Assembly: GCA_020058405.1 (NCBI GenBank)
Contig: JAGVEE010000257.1
Span: 1 to 9,003, forward strand
Direction: 5' to 3'
Length of the DNA: 9,003 nucleotides
From: Sphingobacteriales bacterium
GTDB taxonomy: Bacteria; Bacteroidota; Bacteroidia; Sphingobacteriales; Sphingobacteriaceae
A program made the position numbers and the translations under genes. This document shows positions 1 through 4,966 of this stretch, piece after piece. How positions within the stretch are numbered: position 1 is the stretch's first letter; every line of letters begins with the position of its first letter. The notes below the pieces were generated by a model. The model had not been told where the DNA came from, made no database searches, and saw only the letters and a program-made list of their open reading frames with translations.

Positions 1-45
1 ACTTGCCCCGAATGTAGCGCAGCGGAATTGAGGGGTGAATTATGA
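1..45. other. G+C-rich block with imperfect hairpin, possible intergenic repeat or gene end
   Basis: This stretch is far richer in G+C than the poly-A/T DNA that follows it. CCCC (6-9) can pair with GGGG (32-35) and AAT (11-13) with ATT (27-29), giving an imperfect stem around a 13-nt loop. One frame is open from base 1 to a TGA at 43-45, so it could instead be the last codons of an upstream gene, but the resulting peptide matches nothing I recognise. I have an uncertain memory of similar blocks recurring between genes in Bacteroidota genomes. Confidence 0.3.
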
Positions 46-92
46 AAAAAATAATTTTTAAAATTTTAAAAAATAAATGAAAAAAGAAACAA

Positions 93-659
93 ATGAAAAA
101 TAACTTAAATAAAATTGTATTGATGGCATTTGCAATGGCCATAACTATTAGTGCTTGTAAAAAAGATGACGATGATGTTACAAAGCCTTCAAATACAAAT
201 GATGAAGAACTGATTACAACTCTGAAGTTTATTATTACAGATACAGACAGTCCTAATGCGCAATATATTTTCCAATACAGAGATGTAGATGGTTTGGGTG
301 GCAACGCTCCTAGTATTGATACCATAAAACTAAATGCCGATAAAGTTTACGCGGTAGAAATTTTATTACTCGATGAAACCAAAACTCCTTTCGATACTAT
401 TTCGAATGAAGTGCTTGAAGAATCTGCAGATCATTTATTTATTTTTGAACCTGCAAGTTCGAATTTGAATATTACTATAAATGATTTCGATGATAATACA
501 CCTCCGCTACCTTTGGGTTTATTGAGTACTTGGAGCACTGGTGCTGTTATTAACTCGAGTTTGAAAGTTAGTTTGAAACATCAGCCAGGAATTAAAAACG
601 GAGATCCAACGCGTGGTGAAACGGATATCGAAGTAGTAATGCCTGTTGAAATAAAGTAG
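93..659 (+). CDS. Lipoprotein of the Bacteroidota 'type 1 periplasmic binding fold superfamily' group
   Basis: This encodes a 188-residue exported lipoprotein. Residues 1-21 are a type II signal peptide: basic start, hydrophobic core from about 8, and lipobox ISAC with lipidated Cys22. KKDDDD follows directly, an acidic patch that in Bacteroidota resembles signals sending lipoproteins to the cell surface, so an outer-membrane site is likely. The mature part is rich in beta-type sequence and reads like small Bacteroidota lipoproteins annotated as type 1 periplasmic binding fold superfamily; shared traits as I recall them are a DEELITT-like start, a central DVDG segment and the ending GETDIEVVMPVEIK (175-188). 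Relatives are often beside a TonB-dependent receptor, but the upstream side is outside the window. No reaction or ligand is known to me. The first in-frame ATG that gives an intact signal peptide is at 93; no Shine-Dalgarno is visible. The identity rests on memory of family sequences, not a search. Confidence 0.8.
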   Translation: MKNNLNKIVLMAFAMAITISACKKDDDDVTKPSNTNDEELITTLKFIITDTDSPNAQYIFQYRDVDGLGGNAPSIDTIKLNADKVYAVEILLLDETKTPFDTISNEVLEESADHLFIFEPASSNLNITINDFDDNTPPLPLGLLSTWSTGAVINSSLKVSLKHQPGIKNGDPTRGETDIEVVMPVEIK

Positions 660-660
660 T

Positions 661-774
661 TAGAGGCTAGTCACTAGTAGTTAGTCTTTAGACTTCTAAA
701 GACTAACTACTAAATTCTAAATTCTAAAACTTAAAATTCTAAATTCTAATATCTAAATTCTAAATACTAGAGAC
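661..774. repeat. Degenerate period-7 array between convergent genes
   Basis: The whole gap can be read as 16 consecutive units that all begin with TA: TAGAGGC, TAGTCAC, TAGTAGT, TAGTCTT, TAGACTT, then one extra C (696), then TAAAGAC, TAACTAC, TAAATTC, TAAATTC, TAAAACT, an 8-base TAAAATTC, TAAATTC, TAATATC, TAAATTC, TAAATAC and TAGAGAC. The left part uses TAG-type units and most of the right part TAA-type units. The array begins just after the lipoprotein stop and runs into hutH, whose last four codons (VSSI) and stop lie in its final units. Its role is unknown. Confidence 0.75.
675..712. terminator. Perfect stem-loop, probable bidirectional terminator
   Basis: TAGTAGTTAGTCTTTA (675-690) is exactly the reverse complement of 697-712, and G691 pairs with C696, giving a 17-bp uninterrupted stem with loop ACTT. 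It lies 15 nt after the lipoprotein stop and 47 nt beyond the hutH stop, where both convergent transcripts should end. There is no T-run on either side, so it is not a classic intrinsic terminator; it could act as an mRNA 3'-end stabiliser instead. The stem is built from the heptamer units of the surrounding array. Confidence 0.6.
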
Positions 775-2244
775 TATAAAATATAAAGTAGCATGTATGT
801 CATCAGACAAGTAACGGTCTACGGTATTTCTACTTACTACTTTTCTGTATTCCGAAATATAGTTTTCGATTTTTGCAGATGACTTTAATGGCCTTCTGAA
901 CTCTAATGCCTGTGCAGCATTCATTAATTCTATAGCGAATACTCTATTTACATTTTCTACCACTCTATACAATTTTGTAGCAGCATTTGCACCCATGCTT
1001 ACATGGTCTTCTTGCCCGTTAGATGATACGATTGAATCTACAGATGCAGGAGTACACAACTGTTTGTTTTCACTTACAATAGAAGCAGCCGTGTATTGAG
1101 GTATCATAAATCCAGAATTCAACCCTGAGTTCTCTACTAGAAATGGAGGCAAAGCTCTTTGACCAGAAATTAATTGATATGTTCTGCGCTCCGATATGTT
1201 TGCTAACTCGGCCAATGCAATCGCTAAAAAATCTAATACTAATGCCAATGGTTGACCGTGGAAATTTCCACCCGAAATAATTTTATCTTCATCAGGAAAA
1301 ACATTCGGATTATCTGTAACCGAATTTATTTCGGTAGTAACCACACTCCTTACATAGTTTATGGTATCCTTACTTGCACCGTGTACTTGAGGCACACATC
1401 TAAACGAATAAGGATCTTGCACTTGCACTTTTTTCTGCGCAGCAATTTCACTGCCCTCTAAATTTGCCAACATGTTTTTTGCAGTTTCTAATTGTCCTGC
1501 ATGTGGCCTTACTATGTGTATTAATTCATTAAAGGCATCCGTTCTTCCATCAAAGGCATCTAAAGAAATGGCTGCGAATAAATCTGCTTGCTCCGAAATT
1601 CTTTTTGATTCTATTAAACAATACACTGCGTATGCGCTCATAAATTGTGTGCCGTTTAACAATGCTAATCCTTCTTTAGATTGTAAATGAATTTCTTCCC
1701 AATTAACTTTCTTTAGCAATTCTCTACCGGCAATTCTTTCATTCTTATACTCCACTTCACCCATGCCAATTAATGGCAAAGATAAATGTGCTAAAGGAGC
1801 TAAATCTCCAGATGCACCTAAAGAACCTTTAGTATAAATAACAGGTAAAATATCATTATTATAATAATCAATTAATCGTTGCACTGTTTTTAATTGCACG
1901 CCAGAGTGGCCATAAGAAAGCGATTGTATTTTAAGCAACAACATTAGTTTCACAATAGGCTTTGGCACTTCTTCTCCAGTACCACAAGCATGCGACATTA
2001 CCAAGTTTTTTTGCAATTGCTCTAAATCATTGTTATTTATTTTTACATCGCATAAAGAACCAAAACCTGTATTTATTCCATACACAGGGTCGCTACTTGC
2101 AGACATTCTATCGTCTAAATATTTTCTGCACTTGTTTATTTTTTCAATTGCTTCTTCTGATAAAGTTAAGCTGTATTGCTTCGCAATTATCTCTTCTATT
2201 TTTTCTATGGATAGATGAGCTGAACTGATAGCATGATGGGCCAT
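760..2244 (-). CDS. hutH: Histidine ammonia-lyase
   Basis: A cytoplasmic enzyme that removes ammonia from L-histidine to form urocanate, the first step of histidine breakdown. The 494 residues match the usual length of about 500. Ala144-Ser145-Gly146 in GSLGASGDLAP is the triad that cyclises into the MIO electrophile. Other family signatures are YGINTGFG (55-62, catalytic Tyr55), EGLALLNGTQ (191-200), QDPYSFRCVPQVHG (276-289), SVTDNPNVF (308-316), GGNFHGQP (325-332) and QEDHVSM (411-417). Ser84-His85 sits at the substrate-selectivity position and favours histidine over tyrosine or phenylalanine. GNFHGQP replaces the GNFHAEP familiar from Pseudomonas, a form I believe is usual in Bacteroidota. 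The ATG shares one base with the hisS stop (TAATG), suggesting translation by coupling. hutU, hutI and hutG are not in the window. The C-terminal four codons lie in a repeat array. Confidence 0.95.
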   Translation of the reverse strand: MAHHAISSAHLSIEKIEEIIAKQYSLTLSEEAIEKINKCRKYLDDRMSASSDPVYGINTGFGSLCDVKINNNDLEQLQKNLVMSHACGTGEEVPKPIVKLMLLLKIQSLSYGHSGVQLKTVQRLIDYYNNDILPVIYTKGSLGASGDLAPLAHLSLPLIGMGEVEYKNERIAGRELLKKVNWEEIHLQSKEGLALLNGTQFMSAYAVYCLIESKRISEQADLFAAISLDAFDGRTDAFNELIHIVRPHAGQLETAKNMLANLEGSEIAAQKKVQVQDPYSFRCVPQVHGASKDTINYVRSVVTTEINSVTDNPNVFPDEDKIISGGNFHGQPLALVLDFLAIALAELANISERRTYQLISGQRALPPFLVENSGLNSGFMIPQYTAASIVSENKQLCTPASVDSIVSSNGQEDHVSMGANAATKLYRVVENVNRVFAIELMNAAQALEFRRPLKSSAKIENYISEYRKVVSRNTVDRYLSDDIHATLYFIVSSI

Positions 2245-3605
2245 TATAATTGGGTTAGAATTTGTTCTATAGTTAATTTTTGTTGCTCGCCTGTTTCCAT
2301 GTTTTTGAAACTAAGCAAACCTGTTTGCATTTCTTCGTCGCCAATTACAATAACAAACGGAATTTTTTTGTCGTTTGCATATTTCATTTGCTTTTGCATT
2401 TTACTAATATTCGGATATAATTCTGAGGATACATCTGCGTTGCGAATTTTTTGCAAAATTGGCAATGAATAGTTAAATGCTTTTTCATCAAAATGTGTAA
2501 TCAATACTTTCGAACTTGCAATGGTATTTTCTGGAAATAAATTTAACTCCTCCATTACATCGTAAATACGATCGGCACCGAATGAAACGCCTACTCCAGT
2601 TAGGTTTTTCAAGCCAAACATTCCTGTTAAATCGTCGTACCTGCCTCCACCGCCAATACTTCCCATGCTTACCTCATTTGTTTTTACTTCGAATATTGCG
2701 CCGGTATAATAATTCAATCCTCGAGCTAGGGTAATGTCTAAAATCAATTTTGCTTTTTGCAAATTGAATACCTTGAAATAATTAAAAACTGTTTCCAATT
2801 CTTCAATTCCTGTTTTCCCAATTTCAGATGTACTTAAAATATTATTTAAGGATTGGATTTTTTCTTCGTTGCTGCCGCTTAATAAAATAATGGGTTCTAA
2901 AATTTGTAAATCATTTTCAACAAATCCTTTTTCTAACAATTCTTTCTTCACTCCATCAAATCCAATTTTATCAAGCTTATCAATTGCAACCGTCATGTCA
3001 ATTAATAACTCTGGCTTACCTATTAATTCTGAAATGCCTGCTAAAATTTTTCTATTATTTATTCTAACTTCAAAATCTGTAAAACCTAATTTACTCAAGG
3101 CTTCATCATATATCAATACAAACTCCGCTTCGTTTAATAAAGATTCACTTCCTACTACATCGGCATCGCATTGGTAAAATTCTCTGTAGCGTCCTTTCTG
3201 CGGACGGTCTGCTCTCCAAACCGGTTGTATCTGATATCTTTTAAATGGTAAGGTAATTTCATTCTGATGCATTACAACGTAACGAGCAAAGGGAACAGTT
3301 AAATCATATCGTAATGCTTTCTCTGAAATTTCGAATGTTAAGCTTTTAGAATTTTTTGAGTTTAATTTTTCTTCGGAAGCTTTCGACAAATAATCGCCCG
3401 AATTTAAAATTTTAAATATCAACTGATCACCTTCTTCCCCATACTTACCGGTAAGGGTGCTAAGGTTTTCCATCGTAGGTGTTTCAATTGGCTGATAGCC
3501 GTATTTCTTAAACACATTACGTATGGTATCGAAAATATAATTACGCTTCGTTACTTCTATCGGCGAAAAATCTCTGGTGCCTTTAGGGATACTCGGTTTG
3601 CTCAT
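2244..3605 (-). CDS. hisS: Histidyl-tRNA synthetase
   Basis: Class II aminoacyl-tRNA synthetase that activates histidine with ATP and charges tRNA-His in the cytoplasm; essential. All 453 residues are present. The start MSKPSIPKGTRDFSP is the typical N terminus of the Bacteroidota enzyme and fixes the start codon. Motif 1 lies around 35-55, motif 2 is at about 130-152 (RADRPQKGRYREFYQCDAD), the histidine motif ARGLNYYTG at 294-302, GGGGRYDDL at 318-326, and motif 3 GVGVSFGADRI at 337-347. Residues 366-453 (starting KVLITHF) form the anticodon-binding domain. The histidine motif has Asn298 where RGLDYYTG is more common; I do not take this as loss of function. It is 94 nt downstream of the phosphatase gene and overlaps hutH by one base, so hutH is probably co-transcribed with it. 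No clear Shine-Dalgarno precedes the start. Confidence 0.97.
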   Translation of the reverse strand: MSKPSIPKGTRDFSPIEVTKRNYIFDTIRNVFKKYGYQPIETPTMENLSTLTGKYGEEGDQLIFKILNSGDYLSKASEEKLNSKNSKSLTFEISEKALRYDLTVPFARYVVMHQNEITLPFKRYQIQPVWRADRPQKGRYREFYQCDADVVGSESLLNEAEFVLIYDEALSKLGFTDFEVRINNRKILAGISELIGKPELLIDMTVAIDKLDKIGFDGVKKELLEKGFVENDLQILEPIILLSGSNEEKIQSLNNILSTSEIGKTGIEELETVFNYFKVFNLQKAKLILDITLARGLNYYTGAIFEVKTNEVSMGSIGGGGRYDDLTGMFGLKNLTGVGVSFGADRIYDVMEELNLFPENTIASSKVLITHFDEKAFNYSLPILQKIRNADVSSELYPNISKMQKQMKYANDKKIPFVIVIGDEEMQTGLLSFKNMETGEQQKLTIEQILTQL

Positions 3606-3609
3606 GGGG

Positions 3610-3617
3610 CAAATTTA
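3610..3617 (-). promoter_or_regulatory. Candidate Bacteroidota -7 box for hisS
   Basis: On the minus strand this reads TAAATTTG, an 8/8 match to the TAnnTTTG -7 element of the Bacteroidota primary sigma factor. It ends only four bases before the hisS ATG, so a transcript from it would start at or near the start codon and be leaderless. I see no TTTG at the expected -33 distance. Such matches arise by chance in A+T-rich DNA, so this is a weak call. Confidence 0.25.
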
Positions 3618-3629
3618 GTAAAATTGTAA

Positions 3630-3685
3630 TGAGTATTGAGTAGCGGGTTGTGAGTATTGGGTAGTGGGTAGTGGGTATTGGGTTG
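3630..3685. repeat. Eight-copy degenerate heptamer array upstream of hisS
   Basis: Eight in-phase 7-base units fill the gap between the phosphatase and hisS: TGAGTAT, TGAGTAG, CGGGTTG, TGAGTAT, TGGGTAG, TGGGTAG, TGGGTAT, TGGGTTG. The consensus is TGRGTWK, with G2, G4 and T5 constant in all copies. The plus strand is strongly G/T biased and lacks C almost entirely, so the minus-strand RNA would be C/A-rich and unstructured. Read in a rotated frame (TAGTGGG) it shares its TAG phase with the array at 661-774. Confidence 0.8.
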
Positions 3686-3699
3686 GGGCGCTTTGAATT

Positions 3700-4164
3700 T
3701 TAGGTAGTTTTTGGGCTTAAGTCCCTTAAAATTAGCTCACAAGTTTTCTCTATTTCTTTAAATACGGGTTCAAACAAGGCATCGTCGTACCATGGATCTT
3801 GCACTCCACGGTTCATGCCAGGCTCTAGCCTGTTTAAAAATAATTCAACTTTATTAATGTCTTGTTGATTTCTGGCAAGTTTTAGTATGTTCTGATAATT
3901 GCTTGCATCCATTGCAAAAATATAATCGAACTCATCAAAATCAATCGACGAAAATTGTCTTCCACGTAAATCAGAAATATCTACGCCATACTTTTTAGAA
4001 ATTTTTTGAGCTCTCTTGTCGGGTGCTTCGTTTATATGATAATTGGAAGTCCCTGCAGAGTCTATCTGCCAATTGAGATTGTGCTTTGCTACTAAATTTC
4101 GCATTACACCATCTGCAATTGGCGAACGACATATATTTCCTAAACAAACGAATAGGATTTTCAT
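3700..4164 (-). CDS. Low-molecular-weight phosphotyrosine phosphatase family protein
   Basis: A small cytoplasmic phosphatase of 154 residues, the standard size for this family. The P-loop VCLGNICRSP begins at residue 6, with nucleophile Cys7 and phosphate-binding Arg13 (C-x5-R). The general-acid loop is at 123-128 as DPWYDD, with Asp123 the likely acid. SAGT (36-39) is another common family element. Relatives remove phosphate from protein tyrosine, sometimes from arginine, and many also act on small phosphate esters; the substrate cannot be read from the sequence. No tyrosine kinase or capsule gene lies nearby. It starts 9 nt after the ComA-like gene stops, so the two are almost surely in one transcript, which raises the possibility of a small-molecule substrate. 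Start chosen because the P-loop follows immediately, as in the family. Confidence 0.93.
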   Translation of the reverse strand: MKILFVCLGNICRSPIADGVMRNLVAKHNLNWQIDSAGTSNYHINEAPDKRAQKISKKYGVDISDLRGRQFSSIDFDEFDYIFAMDASNYQNILKLARNQQDINKVELFLNRLEPGMNRGVQDPWYDDALFEPVFKEIEKTCELILRDLSPKTT

Positions 4165-4173
4165 TTGTAAAAT

Positions 4174-4935
4174 TTATTTATCTAAAAAATGATGAAAGGT
4201 ATCACTTCTTAAACCTAATCTTAATGTTTCCAATGGAATTACTTCATTCGGTGGAATGTTTCCTAAGTTCACATTAGAACCTAATAATTTTATGAACCAA
4301 GTTTGTTGAGCTTTTTGAGGAGCTTCCCAAAGAATTTTTTCCGATGGAATTTTAGTTAATAATTCTTGTACTAATCCTTGGCGAACTTCACCTGAGTCTC
4401 TGTAAATACCAATGTTTCCGCTTTCGCGTGCTTCAGCAATTACATATTGAGAACCCGCTTCCAATTCTGCTGTCATTAATTCTATCCATTGGTATGGAGC
4501 CATAATATTTTCAGCATCTTTTGAACCCACTTCCGAAACCACTTTCACATATTGTTTTAAATCGCGAATAAGTTCACATTTTTTTGCATGGTCTAAACTA
4601 ATAGAACCGTCAGAAATTTCAGCCCATTCCATTTTGTATTTATCCAACACTCTTTTATAATCATCGTATTGATTACGAATAATAAAAGCTTCGAATAATG
4701 TTCCACCAAAATAAACAGGTATTCCTGCTTCTCTGTATATTGCTAATTTTCTATCAAGTACAGGAGTTACGAAAGAAGTCGACCAACCTAGTTTTACAAT
4801 GTCGACATAGGGACCAGCAACTTCTATAAAATTTTCTACTTCACGTGTACTTAAACCTTTATCCATCACCATGGTCATGCCATTAGAGCGTGGTTTTGCA
4901 GTACGTTCGGGGATTTGTGTTAAATGATAATGCAT
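4174..4935 (-). CDS. comA: Phosphosulfolactate synthase (ComA) family protein
   Basis: A 253-residue TIM-barrel protein of the ComA family, which in methanogens joins sulfite to phosphoenolpyruvate to give (2R)-phospho-3-sulfolactate, the first step of coenzyme M synthesis. Full length for the family. Recognisable segments are KPRSNGMTMVMDKGLS (14-29), VDIVKLGWSTS (44-54), GIPVYFGGTLFEAF (71-84), AEISDGSISL (105-114), VKVVSEVGSKD (130-140, Lys131 a possible catalytic lysine), VIAEARESGNIGIYRD (165-180) and LWEAPQKAQQTWFIKLLG (202-219). Bacteroidota do not make coenzyme M by the archaeal route as far as I know; sulfolactate, or cysteate for sulfonolipids, are possible products, but this is inference. 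It sits 31 nt downstream of the TPR gene and 9 nt upstream of a phosphatase gene. No Shine-Dalgarno is visible. Family assignment is firm; the actual reaction is less so. Confidence 0.85.
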   Translation of the reverse strand: MHYHLTQIPERTAKPRSNGMTMVMDKGLSTREVENFIEVAGPYVDIVKLGWSTSFVTPVLDRKLAIYREAGIPVYFGGTLFEAFIIRNQYDDYKRVLDKYKMEWAEISDGSISLDHAKKCELIRDLKQYVKVVSEVGSKDAENIMAPYQWIELMTAELEAGSQYVIAEARESGNIGIYRDSGEVRQGLVQELLTKIPSEKILWEAPQKAQQTWFIKLLGSNVNLGNIPPNEVIPLETLRLGLRSDTFHHFLDK

Positions 4936-4966
4936 AAGTTAATTTGTTACGGCGAAAATAATTCTT

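Noticed and set aside
42..80. Twelve-codon open frame beginning ATG AAA AAA before the lipoprotein gene
   Set aside because: It is a poly-A/T tract giving a lysine/isoleucine-rich 12-mer with no ribosome site; such frames are expected by chance here.
661..774. CRISPR array
   Set aside because: The repeats are contiguous 7-mers with no spacers, and there are no cas genes.
760..2244. Tyrosine or phenylalanine ammonia-lyase instead of histidine ammonia-lyase
   Set aside because: The selectivity position reads Ser84-His85, as in histidine lyases, and the length and the rest of the motifs follow HutH.
1252..2472. Several plus-strand open frames of 62-88 codons across hutH and the end of hisS
   Set aside because: They lie wholly opposite strongly conserved coding sequence and their products have no recognisable domain.
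2516..3177. Plus-strand open frames of 72 and 102 codons opposite hisS
   Set aside because: Antisense to conserved hisS; composition fits a shadow frame.
3696..3732. Possible bulged stem AATTTTAGG / CCTTAAAATT at the end of the phosphatase gene
   Set aside because: It includes the stop codon and coding bases, has a bulge and a long loop, and no T-run follows on the minus strand, so I do not call it a terminator.
4086..4277. Plus-strand 63-codon frame across the phosphatase/ComA-like junction
   Set aside because: It is antisense to two well-supported genes and the 9-nt gap leaves no room for its own signals.
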